From assembly GCA_023663025.1 (NCBI GenBank), contig JAMPIC010000006.1, positions 23,093 through 87,092 on the forward strand: a stretch of 64,000 nucleotides of DNA, given 5' to 3'. Both the position numbers and the translations under genes were made by a program. The DNA is from Prevotella sp. (GTDB lineage Bacteria; Bacillota; Clostridia; Oscillospirales; Ruminococcaceae). Position 1 is the first letter of the stretch, and each line of letters begins with the position of its first letter. Under the pieces are notes generated by a model that made no database searches, was not told where the DNA came from, and saw only the letters and a list, made by a program, of their open reading frames with translations. Shown here in pieces: positions 17,375-26,197 of this stretch.

Positions 17375-18757
17375 TTACTCCGCGTTCTCCGCCGCTGACT
17401 TCCGCGGCTTGCTTTTTTTGCCCGGCTTTGGTGTTTTTGAAGCTTCTTCCTGTTCAGCCGCTCCTGCGGTTTCCGCACCTGCGGTTGCCGCGCTTGCGGC
17501 TGCCTCCGCCTCCGCCATTAGTTCAGCCATAAGCCTTGCCGCGTCCTCCTCGGTCAGCTCACTGTCCTCGGATTTATCGGTTTCCGCCGCTTGGCTTTCG
17601 GACATTACGTCCGCCATTATGTCCGCGAAATTCACCTGCGCGGGAGCTTCTTCCTCGGTCGGCGCTTCCTCCTGCGTCTGAGTCGTCTCCGCTTCCGGAA
17701 TTATTTCCGGTTCCGGAACTGTCTCCGGTTCGGCGGCCGCCTCCGTAACGGGAACGTCCTGTCCGACCGCAGCCTGCGGTATCTCCGGTATCTCAACGGT
17801 CACTGCTTCTGTCTCGCCTTTTTCGGCGGACTGCGCAAGGCTTTCGCCCATAACCGAATCGGAAGCTATCTCGAAGGCTTCGCTTATATCGCCGCTGTCC
17901 CCGCCGCGCGTCGTCCTCATTATTTCTTTGAGGAATTCAAGCTGCGTGGGAATACCCGCGTCCACGATCTCCGAGCCGTTGTCCTCGATAACCGTACCCT
18001 CCTCGGCGTCCTCGTCAAATTCAAGCTCCACCTCGGGGATAAACGGGATTATGTCTTTTATAAGTTTCTCGTCTGTCCTGAACCTTTCGGTAATGCCGTC
18101 CTCGGCAAGAGTTATCTTTATATAGTCCGAGTTGCGGAAATTCTTAGCCGCCTCGGCGATAATGCCGTTCAGAACCTGCGGGTTCGTCCTCAGCTCGGTG
18201 CGCACAATTTTGTTCACCAGCTCGAAAACGGTGTTCCGCATTTCCTCCTCGGCGGAAATATAGTACGCTTCTTTGCGGGAGTTTATCTCCTCAAGCAGTC
18301 TGCCCGAAGCGTCTATATACTTGCTGTATTTGTCCAGCGATTCTTCCCTGCCGTTTGCGAAACCCTCGTCGTAGCCTTCTTTTCTTGCCTGCTCCTTGAG
18401 CATCGCGCACTCTCTTTTGGCTTTTTCCATGATAGCCATGGTGTCCGCCTTTGCTTTTGCGGAAATACTCGCCGCCTCGTTTTTGCCTGCTTCGATCACC
18501 TGAGCGCGCTCCTGCTCCAGAGCTGCGGAGCGCTCCGCAAGTATCTGCGAGACTTTTGCGTCCACCGCTTCGCTGAAGCGGCGCTCCTCCTCGGCTTTTT
18601 CCTCCTCGGCGCGTCTGCGCTGTTCCTCGGCGGAAATGACCTCTCCGGTTTCCTCGTCCTCGCCGGGAAGATATACCGTGTTGTCGATTTTAACAGGCTC
18701 GCCCACGCTGTAGGCGGGAACATAGCCATAGCCGTAGCCTTTAACTATTTTAAGCAA
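17375..18757 (-). CDS. fliH: FliH, export ATPase regulator with long acidic C-terminal extension
   Basis: FliH regulates FliI and docks it at the C-ring. The N-terminal 290 residues have the expected Ala/Glu/Lys-rich coiled coil (about 65-160) and the conserved domain (MRNTVFELVNKIVRTELRTNP). From about residue 300 to 460 the protein becomes low-complexity, rich in Glu, Ala, Pro and Thr, ending in a Lys-rich tail (KPGKKSKPRKSAAENAE). Typical FliH proteins are near 250 residues, so this extension is unusual. The start overlaps fliG by eight bases. Confidence 0.88.
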   Translation of the reverse strand: MLKIVKGYGYGYVPAYSVGEPVKIDNTVYLPGEDEETGEVISAEEQRRRAEEEKAEEERRFSEAVDAKVSQILAERSAALEQERAQVIEAGKNEAASISAKAKADTMAIMEKAKRECAMLKEQARKEGYDEGFANGREESLDKYSKYIDASGRLLEEINSRKEAYYISAEEEMRNTVFELVNKIVRTELRTNPQVLNGIIAEAAKNFRNSDYIKITLAEDGITERFRTDEKLIKDIIPFIPEVELEFDEDAEEGTVIEDNGSEIVDAGIPTQLEFLKEIMRTTRGGDSGDISEAFEIASDSVMGESLAQSAEKGETEAVTVEIPEIPQAAVGQDVPVTEAAAEPETVPEPEIIPEAETTQTQEEAPTEEEAPAQVNFADIMADVMSESQAAETDKSEDSELTEEDAARLMAELMAEAEAAASAATAGAETAGAAEQEEASKTPKPGKKSKPRKSAAENAE

Positions 18758-19760
18758 TGATCTCGTCCTCTCCGCCCTTGCCTATAACAAGCTCGCCTTC
18801 TTCTTCCAGATGCCTGATGATGCCGACGATCCTCTGCTGAGCCTCGTCAACGTCGCGCATACGAACGTTATGCAGGTATTCGATCTCCTGCTGTATGGAT
18901 TCCTGCATTCTCTGTGGCATATTCGCGTAGAGCGTAGCCGCCACGTCCGCATTGGAACCCTTGATAGCCACCGCCAGATCCTTTGTCTCCACGTCTCTGA
19001 TGAAACGCTGGATAGACATGGAATCCAGCGACAGGATATCCTCGAATACGAACATCTTCTTTTTGATCTCGTCCACCAAAGCGGGGTCTCTCGCGGACAG
19101 CTCGTCGAAAATGTATTTCTCCGTTCCGCGGTCCACCTTGTTGAGGACGTCCGCCACATAGTTGATACCGCCGACCTCCGTAAGATCCATGGAAACAACC
19201 GCCGCGAACTTTCTTTCCAATGTGGCTTCGATCGCCTTGACGGTCTCCGGTGAAGCGGATTCCATCTTGGCAATTCTCTCCACGACCTCCACGCGCTTTT
19301 CCTTGGGAAGCTCCTGAAGCACGAGGGAAGCCTGATCCGAATTTACATATGACAGAACAAGCGCGATAGTCTGCGGGTGCTCGTTCTGAATGATAGCAAG
19401 CAGGTTCTTGTAGTCCGACTTTCTGACGAACTCGAATGCCTTTGTCTGCATGGATTTGGAAACCTTGTCCATGAGCCGCTGCGCCATTTCCGGACCGTAA
19501 GCCTTTTCCAGAACCGAGCGGGCGTAGTCTATGCCGCCCTCGGTGATGACCTTCTGGGTCAGGCAAAGCTCATAGAATTCGTTCAGCACCTCGTCCATGG
19601 TAGCGACGTCCACATAGGGCAGACTGGACACTTCATAGGTAAGCTTTTCCACCTCGTCGTCGTTGAGACGCTTGTAGACGCCCGCCGCGTTTTCGGCTCC
19701 GATCGAGGTTATAACAACGGCAGCTTTCTGCAAATAGGAAAGTTCTTCGACATCAGCCAT
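18750..19760 (-). CDS. fliG: FliG, flagellar motor switch protein
   Basis: A 336-residue C-ring protein. The armadillo-repeat middle domain and the EHPQTIALVLSY motif are present. The C-terminal torque domain holds the charged helix LDSMSIQRFIRDVETKDLAVAIKG. Its ATG overlaps the fliF stop in a TGATG arrangement, indicating coupling with its direct partner FliF. Confidence 0.97.
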   Translation of the reverse strand: MADVEELSYLQKAAVVITSIGAENAAGVYKRLNDDEVEKLTYEVSSLPYVDVATMDEVLNEFYELCLTQKVITEGGIDYARSVLEKAYGPEMAQRLMDKVSKSMQTKAFEFVRKSDYKNLLAIIQNEHPQTIALVLSYVNSDQASLVLQELPKEKRVEVVERIAKMESASPETVKAIEATLERKFAAVVSMDLTEVGGINYVADVLNKVDRGTEKYIFDELSARDPALVDEIKKKMFVFEDILSLDSMSIQRFIRDVETKDLAVAIKGSNADVAATLYANMPQRMQESIQQEIEYLHNVRMRDVDEAQQRIVGIIRHLEEEGELVIGKGGEDEIIA

Positions 19761-21388
19761 CAGTTGTCATCCTCCTCTTTCATCCAGTTTTTAAGAAGCT
19801 GAGCAACGATCTCGGGACTGTACTTGGCAAAATCGCTGATCTCTCTTCTGATAACGACTTCCTTGGTCTCTATCTGGTCGTCGATAAGGCTGGGAACTTC
19901 CACAGGCTCGCCCGCCTCGCTGAATGTGAACATATCCACTGGCTCTTCGCCGTCCGCAGCGACCAGACCGCTGGTCTCGATGATCTGCTGCTCGAAAGCC
20001 TTTCTCTTTTTCTTTGCGTTGCCCGAAAGAATAGCCATAATAATAAGTATAACAAGAATGAGAATGAGTACGATCGCGCCCACAAGAATGAGCTGGTTAA
20101 AGGTAAGACCGAACAGGTATCTGGGCTCCGCTGTAATATTGTCGGAAATGGCGTCCACTCTCGGGAAATTGGTAACCGTAACTACGTCGTTGACCACTTC
20201 GGGGTTGACCGTTCCGGCGTTTCCCACAAGTCTTACCAGATCCTGCGTTTCCGCGTCGGAGAGGTAATCGCGGTAAACCACTACCGCGATGGAAAGTCCC
20301 TCGATGTCGTAGCCCGCTTTTTCGATCTGTTCCTTATAGGTGTCCACAAGGTATGTATTGGATATTCTGTTTTCCGTCCAGGCTCCCGTACCGTCCGTAT
20401 CGCCGGTGGGGTAGGTATCGTCCGCGTTGCCTTCGAGACCGACTATTCCTCCGTCAACTGTAGTGCCGCCGGAAGCCTCGTCCACGTCCGCATGGCTGAG
20501 AACGCCGGTGTTTGTGTTGTCCTCGGGTCTGTAGTCTACGTTTTCGCTGACCTTGCTGTCGAAGTCCAGCACCATATTTACCGCGACGGAAACGCCGTCG
20601 TCTCCGTATATCGGAATCATAAGCTCGAGTATTTTGTTTTTGATTGTATTTTCAAGATTTGTCTTGAACGCCAGCTTGCGGGTCTCTTCGCGCACCAGAT
20701 CGTAATCGTCCTGAGCATTGGCTATCTGGGGGATGCCGTAACCGTCCACGATCATGATATTGTCGTCGGTAAGTCCGGGCCAGCCGTACTTTACAATGTG
20801 GGTGATACCCACGATCTGCTTGTTGGAAAGCTTTTCTATGCCGTCCAGACTGACATACACCGACGCGGTAGCGGGCTGTCTGAGAGACGGCACCACCACA
20901 TCCTGAAGCTCGGGGTCGGTAAGCGTGACCTCCGCGCTGCTTATTCCCTCCATAGACGCGATTATCGCGCCCAATCTGTCCTGCGTGTCGATACGCTCGT
21001 AAAATTTCTGCTGACGCTCGGTGTCGAACATTCCCGAATTTGTCGTGGTCATGGGATAGTTCTTGCCGCTCTTGGGGTATTCCTGCTGAGCGAGCTGTAT
21101 CGCTATGGTATTTTCCGTACCTTTCAGCACCGTGATCGTACCGTTTGAGAGCTTAGCCTCGTAACCCATGCCCTCTATGAGGGTGACCATTTCGGCCGCC
21201 TCCTGAGTTTCAAGTCCCTCGTAGAGTACGACGTAATCCTTTTTGTTAAGGATCGCCGTTATAATAACTGCGGCAAGGATAATGCAGACTATGATCGCTA
21301 TGTAAGCAAATCTTCTCTTTTTATCCTGCGCTTCCCAGAACTGGGTAAAAGACTTTACAAGCTTATCAGCCTGATCTTTCATCGCCAT
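19760..21388 (-). CDS. fliF: FliF, flagellar MS-ring protein
   Basis: A 542-residue ring protein with membrane segments at about residues 27-47 and 432-456 flanking the large periplasmic ring-building domains (LYEGLETQEAAEMVTLIEG; RLGAIIASMEGISSAEVTLT). The cytoplasmic C-terminal tail ending YSPEIVAQLLKNWMKEED is the FliG-binding segment. Length is typical. Confidence 0.97.
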   Translation of the reverse strand: MAMKDQADKLVKSFTQFWEAQDKKRRFAYIAIIVCIILAAVIITAILNKKDYVVLYEGLETQEAAEMVTLIEGMGYEAKLSNGTITVLKGTENTIAIQLAQQEYPKSGKNYPMTTTNSGMFDTERQQKFYERIDTQDRLGAIIASMEGISSAEVTLTDPELQDVVVPSLRQPATASVYVSLDGIEKLSNKQIVGITHIVKYGWPGLTDDNIMIVDGYGIPQIANAQDDYDLVREETRKLAFKTNLENTIKNKILELMIPIYGDDGVSVAVNMVLDFDSKVSENVDYRPEDNTNTGVLSHADVDEASGGTTVDGGIVGLEGNADDTYPTGDTDGTGAWTENRISNTYLVDTYKEQIEKAGYDIEGLSIAVVVYRDYLSDAETQDLVRLVGNAGTVNPEVVNDVVTVTNFPRVDAISDNITAEPRYLFGLTFNQLILVGAIVLILILVILIIMAILSGNAKKKRKAFEQQIIETSGLVAADGEEPVDMFTFSEAGEPVEVPSLIDDQIETKEVVIRREISDFAKYSPEIVAQLLKNWMKEEDDN

Positions 21389-21457
21389 TGTCCGAATTTT
21401 CCTTCCTTATCGTAGTACATGCCGCGCCGAGCGGCTGCCGGAGAAACCGGCTGCAAA

Positions 21458-21763
21458 TCACATCGACATCTGGATAATTCTGTCGTAAGCGTTCACGACC
21501 GCGTCCTTGACCGCCACGAACGTATCCACGGCGACGGAAGCCTTGGTCATATTGTTATAGATGGTATGCAGATCGTCGATCTCGCCCATGGCGAGGCGGA
21601 GGGAATCCTCCTGAACGGTTTTCTGGGTTTCCTGCACCTCGGAAAAGATCTCCTTGAAAACGTCGGAGAACTGCGGTTTGCTGCCCTGCGCTTCCGAAAC
21701 GGAATTATCCTCGAAAAGCGACTCCACGGGTCTGATAGAGCCGGTGATAGGTACTATAAACAT
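21458..21763 (-). CDS. fliE: FliE, MS ring-rod junction protein
   Basis: A 101-residue protein ending in MTKASVAVDTFVAVKDAVVNAYDRIIQMSM, matching the conserved FliE C-terminus (split here as a continuous helix). It joins the MS ring to the rod. Position between flgC and fliF is standard. Confidence 0.95.
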   Translation of the reverse strand: MFIVPITGSIRPVESLFEDNSVSEAQGSKPQFSDVFKEIFSEVQETQKTVQEDSLRLAMGEIDDLHTIYNNMTKASVAVDTFVAVKDAVVNAYDRIIQMSM

Positions 21764-21801
21764 ATGTAAGAACTCCTTTATTTTATGTGAAGATCAGGCT
21801 G

Positions 21802-22302
21802 TTATCTTCCGTTAAGGGTCATAGCCTTGCTGAGCATGGCTTTTACAGCCTTATAGGCGGAAACGTTCGCCTCGTAGGAACGCTGAGTTGCCAGCAGATC
21901 CATTTGTTCCTTGGAATTGTCAACGTTGCTCTTGTAGATATATCCGTCCTCGTCCGCAAGGGGGTTGTCGGGGTCGTAGACGGGAACGAACGGAGCGTCG
22001 TCGTCCACAACGTCCACTACCGTAACGCCCGCGTTCTTGAAGCGGTTCTGCCGTCCCAGATAGTACACGCCGCGGTTATGCCTTACGCCCGTATCGTTTT
22101 CGGACATTTTCGTATACTGATCCAGCACGTCGCTGAACTTTTTCTTTTCCGAAACGATAACGAGCTGACGGCAGTAGGGGTCGCCGTCGGGCGAGGTATT
22201 ATAGGTATTCTGATTTGCGATATTCTGCAAAATTATGTCCGACCTCAGTCTCTGCGCGGAAAGCGCCGAGGTGCTGATATCGAGCGAGCTTATAAACGAC
22301 AT
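21802..22302 (-). CDS. flgC: FlgC, proximal rod protein
   Basis: A 166-residue rod subunit with the paired N-terminal (SLDISTSALSAQRLRSDIILQN) and C-terminal (MDLLATQRSYEANVSAYKA) rod-family helices. Slightly longer than E. coli FlgC. It lies between flgB and fliE. Confidence 0.96.
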   Translation of the reverse strand: MSFISSLDISTSALSAQRLRSDIILQNIANQNTYNTSPDGDPYCRQLVIVSEKKKFSDVLDQYTKMSENDTGVRHNRGVYYLGRQNRFKNAGVTVVDVVDDDAPFVPVYDPDNPLADEDGYIYKSNVDNSKEQMDLLATQRSYEANVSAYKAVKAMLSKAMTLNGR

Positions 22303-22359
22303 AGCCGAACCATCCTTTCAAAAGATATGCGCTATATGTGCTATATGTCACCGCGGTAA

Positions 22360-22770
22360 TTATTTGGATACCGCTTTTCTTATCATCTGGTAATTATTGT
22401 TAAGATAATCCATCAGTGCGCTGTACTGATACTGGGCGTCCGCCAGAGCCGACTGTTCTTTTTCCATGTCCACGTTGTTTCCGTCGAGTATTTGGTTCGT
22501 GTTCGTCTCATAGCCGGTAGTTACGGTAAGGTGAAGCTTACCGTCCTCGCCTATGGGACTGCTGTCGCCGTGATAGAAGCCATTGGTAAGCCCTTCGTGG
22601 TAGCGGCACTTGCATTTTTCCTTGAGGATAAGACCGAACTCCACGGTTTTCGCTTTATAGTCGGGGGTATCGCTGTTGGCGATATTATGCGAGATCACAC
22701 GCTGTTTGTACCAGGTTGCGTCCAGCGCCTGTTCGGCGAGGTTATGCGTAACGCTGTCGAAAAGACCCAT
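22360..22770 (-). CDS. flgB: FlgB, proximal rod protein; first gene of the flagellar operon
   Basis: A 136-residue rod subunit. The N-terminus includes LAEQALDATWYKQRVISHNIANSDTP (continuous) and the C-terminus is MDYLNNNYQMIRKAVSK, both family features. It heads the operon, about 90 bases downstream of a strong promoter. A GGAAAGGAT ribosome site precedes the ATG. Confidence 0.96.
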   Translation of the reverse strand: MGLFDSVTHNLAEQALDATWYKQRVISHNIANSDTPDYKAKTVEFGLILKEKCKCRYHEGLTNGFYHGDSSPIGEDGKLHLTVTTGYETNTNQILDGNNVDMEKEQSALADAQYQYSALMDYLNNNYQMIRKAVSK

Positions 22771-22858
22771 ATATGTACCAATCCTTTCCCGTCGGAAAGC
22801 CGACCTTAAAATTCATGATTTTAAAAATAGAAACACTTACCCATACTTATTTAATATT

Positions 22859-22887
22859 AGTATATAACATTTCCGAAAAAAAAACAA
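22859..22887 (-). promoter_or_regulatory. SigA-type promoter of the flagellar operon
   Basis: On the minus strand TTGTTT and TATACT are separated by exactly 17 bases, giving an expected 5' leader of about 80 bases before flgB. No FliA-type (TAAA/GCCGATAA) promoter was seen here, so the operon appears to be read by the housekeeping sigma factor. Confidence 0.75.
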
Positions 22888-23016
22888 GTATTAAGAAAAA
22901 TTTTTTCCGCGCAAAGCGTAAAATTTTTAATGATATTTCTATTAATTTTTTCTAAACATCACAAAAAAGCCCATTGTGTGACGAATTTTTGATTATTTGT
23001 GACGGAGATTTTGTAT

Positions 23017-23027
23017 ATTTTGCACAA
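23017..23027 (-). promoter_or_regulatory. TTGTGCAAAAT element upstream of flgB
   Basis: Second exact copy of the 11-mer, in the orientation of flgB, about 130 bases upstream of the predicted -35 box. Confidence 0.35.
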
Positions 23028-23045
23028 CAAATATCCGAATATACA

Positions 23046-23063
23046 TTTTGGATTAATCCAAAA
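23046..23063. promoter_or_regulatory. 18-bp perfect palindrome, candidate operator
   Basis: TTTTGGATTAATCCAAAA is its own reverse complement. Its size and symmetry fit a dimeric repressor site. It lies about 160 bases upstream of the flgB promoter and its regulator is unknown. Confidence 0.45.
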
Positions 23064-23216
23064 CAGTTTATACAAATTGTTAACAAGGAAATTTTTTCTT
23101 ACATTTCAAACAAAATTTCCCTGTTAAAATTTTCTTTTTGTTAACAATTTTCTGTAAAAAATCGAGTTTGCAAAAAGAAAGGAGAGGTAAATTGGTGTTT
23201 GCGTTTTTATAAACAA

Positions 23217-23246
23217 AACCGTCCTTCCGTTATCGGAGGGACGGTT
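23217..23246 (-). terminator. Terminator after the lipoprotein operon
   Basis: A 12-pair stem (AACCGTCC, one mismatch, TCCG; loop of four) lies 11 bases past the stop of the last transglutaminase-like gene. On the minus strand it runs into TTTTGTTTA. Confidence 0.85.
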
Positions 23247-23257
23247 CTGCCGCAGTT

Positions 23258-24460
23258 TCAATCCGCGTAGTTTATTATAAAAGTAAGTATGCGGTACTGT
23301 CCGTAATAATCGGTCCAGAGAAGCTTGATGTTTTCTCCGCATTCCGCCCTTACCCTTTCCGTTACGGGAGTGAAAAGCTCCTCGTTGTCAAGGTCGGATA
23401 AAGAGGACAGATACAGATCCGTAGTGGAGAACTTTATCATTGCGCTGGTCTTACGGTTTTTTACCGCTCCTATTATTGCGTTTTCCGCTGCGACGAGAAG
23501 TTCCTCGTCGGTGTTGACGTCCGCGCCCTCGCGGACAAAGTAGTTTTCCTCTGTGCCGTATGCCTTGGGCGGTTCGGCTGGATATGGGAGTATGGTATGA
23601 TTGTTTTTTATTACGGAATCGGTTACCATAAAGTATTGGTAAAGGATAACGTCGGGGTACTGCTTATGGAGGTTGTCGTCGGGTTTATCCCATGTTACGT
23701 CCACATGATACCAGTTTCCGTTCAGCTTGACCATGTTCCACATATGGCGGACATATGTCTCGCCTGTGACAATTACGTTTTCGATGCCCGCAAGGTTGCA
23801 AAGGTAAGAGAAAGCTTTTGTGTAACCCTCGCACAACGCTTTTTTCCGCACAAGCGCGCCGTAAATTGTGTCGGCATATTCGTCGTCGGGGTCTGTCTCG
23901 CAGTTGAGAACAAGGTAATCGTGAAAGTATTTCAGCTTCTCGTAATCGTCCATATCGGGCTTCAGCTGCGAAACGATATCCTTGGCTGCTCTTTCGGCAG
24001 CGATGTTCATACTGCTTATTTCGTCCGCGGTAAGGCGGTAATAAAAATTCACCACAAATTCCTGCATATCCGTGGAATAGTCAAGCCTCCAGGTGGAGAT
24101 GTGGTTGAACGAAAGCTGTTCGAGACGTATGGTTTCGAGTATCTTTCCGTATATCGCCGAGTCCACGGGCAGGGTAACCGAATCCTTCAGCGTTCCGAGA
24201 GACTTTACCGTATCGTCGTATATTTCCCGTTCGTCGTCGCTAAGCGCGTAGGTTCTGTAGTAATTTGTTTCCATTCCTTCGGGAATGTAAAAATCGGCGT
24301 AGTTGTTTTTGCCGGTTTCGGAGGGAGCGATCACACCCGAATCAAGGATAGTTCCTCCCGAGTAAATATGGTATTCCGTACTTCGGCTGTCGGAGCAGCC
24401 GGCGGCGGAAGCGCAGAGAACGCAAAGCATAAGCGCCGCCGCATATTTGATTTTTCGCAA
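23258..24460 (-). CDS. Transglutaminase-like lipoprotein, paralogue 1
   Basis: A 400-residue predicted surface lipoprotein, the last of five tandem paralogues. The signal peptide ends in a lipobox with Cys22 (SAAGC). The C-terminal half is a transglutaminase-like domain with an intact triad: C210 in ALCEGY, H239 in HMWN, and D254 in VDVTWD. A family segment YALSDDEREIYDD (about 72-84) precedes it. The start is TTG with GGGAGG eight bases upstream. Members of the fold are proteases, peptide cross-linkers or structural domains; the substrate cannot be told from sequence. Confidence 0.85.
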   Translation of the reverse strand: MRKIKYAAALMLCVLCASAAGCSDSRSTEYHIYSGGTILDSGVIAPSETGKNNYADFYIPEGMETNYYRTYALSDDEREIYDDTVKSLGTLKDSVTLPVDSAIYGKILETIRLEQLSFNHISTWRLDYSTDMQEFVVNFYYRLTADEISSMNIAAERAAKDIVSQLKPDMDDYEKLKYFHDYLVLNCETDPDDEYADTIYGALVRKKALCEGYTKAFSYLCNLAGIENVIVTGETYVRHMWNMVKLNGNWYHVDVTWDKPDDNLHKQYPDVILYQYFMVTDSVIKNNHTILPYPAEPPKAYGTEENYFVREGADVNTDEELLVAAENAIIGAVKNRKTSAMIKFSTTDLYLSSLSDLDNEELFTPVTERVRAECGENIKLLWTDYYGQYRILTFIINYAD

Positions 24461-24547
24461 ACGCTATGCCTCCCGGACAGTCAGCCGCTTTTGGCTAATT
24501 GCCGCCGTCAGCCGACCTTATGTATTTTACGGCGCCGATCGTTCGGG

Positions 24548-26167
24548 TCATTCGTATTCGGGGAACAGCTTTATGACAAGCGATGTGGCGTCGTAGCTGA
24601 AATTGACGACAGACGAATTGAACTTGTTGTCCGCCGACTTATACGCTTCCTCGTAAATGTCGAGAGCCTGCTTGCTGGAGCTGTCGAACAGATTGAACAC
24701 AGTTTCGTCGTAGACTTCCCGGTCGGAGCACTGTATCTGAACAGGGGAGGTTTTGTCCGCAGAGCTTTCGATAAGTCCGTCGCGGAGCATTATCCTCGCC
24801 TCGGTCCAGCTTTCGGCGATAAGGTTATTTTTTGCGAAGTAGCTGCAGTCGTTCGATACAGCCTCCGGGTATTTGTAGGGCTGGTCGTAGACAGTGCGGC
24901 TTTCCTCCAGCATTTTGTCGGGAACGCAGAAATAATCGTACCTGACATAATTTCCCTCCGCGCCGCTTGATACGGCGTAGGTTATGTCTATATTGTACCA
25001 TTTCCCGTCGATTCTGACCTTGTTCCACATATGGGGCTGACCGTCGGCGTCGCCGGTAACGGTCGCGGTTTCGACGCCCGCCTTGCTGCAAAGGTAGGAA
25101 AAGGCTTTTGAAAATCCTCCGCAGATGGCTTTTTTGTCGACGAACACGCCGTATATGTCGCGGCAGTTGTCCGCGGTATCGTCGTACACAACCGTAGAGG
25201 CGAGGACATCGTTAAAAAGCTTTACCTTGTCGTAGTCCGTCATGTCCGAGGTTATCATCGCGAGTATCCTGTCAACCTCTGCGTCGATTTCGCTTTGCAT
25301 TTTTTCGGTCGCGTCCTTGCCGTACTTGTAGAACATTTTTGAGCTGGCAAGCTTTTTGGTGGAGGAATTGACCGCGTACTGCATTTTCTTGTCGATGAAG
25401 AACATGGAGGGCTCGTCGTCGTAGATTATCTGGTAAACGTCGCAGTAGTCCTCGGAGGATATGCCGATGTTCCCGTCAAATGTGATGGAGCTGCTGTAAT
25501 TCTCGGCGGCGTTTATTATTTCATTATAAATATAGGTATGTTTTTCGTCGAGAAATCTGTAGCTGTAGGGACGGTCAAGGACGGAGCTTTCCGAAGAGCC
25601 GAGCGCGCTTAAAAGTCCGGTAGTTTCGGAAACGTCTCCCGACGTATCCGACGAGGGACGGGTATTGGTGTCCGGACCGGAGGGAACTCCGGTCGAAACC
25701 GCAGAAGCCTCCGCAGTCTGTGCGGTCTGTGCGGTCTGTGCAGCCGGAGGATTTTCCGAAGCGGCGGAGGCGCTTGAAGCGGAGCTTGCCAATTCCGCGA
25801 AGTTAATCGGCGTGGTGCTTGTAAACTCCGATATGGGGACTTTCGGCACTCCCGGAACGGCGGAGACCTCCGGCTCCGAGACGTCGTCCCCGCTGTCTGC
25901 GGAGGTTGTCGTTGCAAGCTCGGGATTGGATTCCGAAGAAGCTGTGCGCTTGGTGGATTCCGACATTGGAAATGTTATGGGTTCTGTACTTTCCGAGGTA
26001 TCCTCGGTAATGTACACTACCGTAGGACGGGAAGCTTCCGTCGCCGCGACGGGCAGGGTGTCCTCCCAGTCGGCGGAGCTTCCGTCATAGCAGCCCGAGA
26101 CGGTCATAATGCATACCGCCGCGGCAGCTGTCAGTGAAACGGCAAGCTTGAAATTTTTTTCCGGCAT
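24548..26167 (-). CDS. Transglutaminase-like lipoprotein, paralogue 2
   Basis: A 539-residue predicted lipoprotein (lipobox Cys26, TVSGC). A long Ser/Thr/Ala/Pro-rich linker spans about residues 40-185 and probably holds the domain away from the membrane. The transglutaminase-like domain has C349 (AICGGF), H379 (HMWN) and D394 (NIDITY); it lacks the TWDDP ending that follows the Asp in the other copies. An AAAGGAG site precedes the ATG. It lies 31 bases after paralogue 3. Confidence 0.85.
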   Translation of the reverse strand: MPEKNFKLAVSLTAAAAVCIMTVSGCYDGSSADWEDTLPVAATEASRPTVVYITEDTSESTEPITFPMSESTKRTASSESNPELATTTSADSGDDVSEPEVSAVPGVPKVPISEFTSTTPINFAELASSASSASAASENPPAAQTAQTAQTAEASAVSTGVPSGPDTNTRPSSDTSGDVSETTGLLSALGSSESSVLDRPYSYRFLDEKHTYIYNEIINAAENYSSSITFDGNIGISSEDYCDVYQIIYDDEPSMFFIDKKMQYAVNSSTKKLASSKMFYKYGKDATEKMQSEIDAEVDRILAMITSDMTDYDKVKLFNDVLASTVVYDDTADNCRDIYGVFVDKKAICGGFSKAFSYLCSKAGVETATVTGDADGQPHMWNKVRIDGKWYNIDITYAVSSGAEGNYVRYDYFCVPDKMLEESRTVYDQPYKYPEAVSNDCSYFAKNNLIAESWTEARIMLRDGLIESSADKTSPVQIQCSDREVYDETVFNLFDSSSKQALDIYEEAYKSADNKFNSSVVNFSYDATSLVIKLFPEYE

Positions 26168-26197
26168 CGGCTGAAGCTCCTTTCTGTGCGGAAATAA

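Larger units (their letters stand above)
22771..23257. other. Regulatory spacer upstream of the flagellar operon
   Basis: This 487-base AT-rich stretch has no plausible gene. It holds the flgB promoter, a TTGTGCAAAAT element, a direct repeat of TGTGACG (22976 and 22998), an 18-base perfect palindrome at 23046, two TTGTTAACAA palindromes (23077 and 23138), and the terminator of the preceding lipoprotein operon. Confidence 0.75.
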
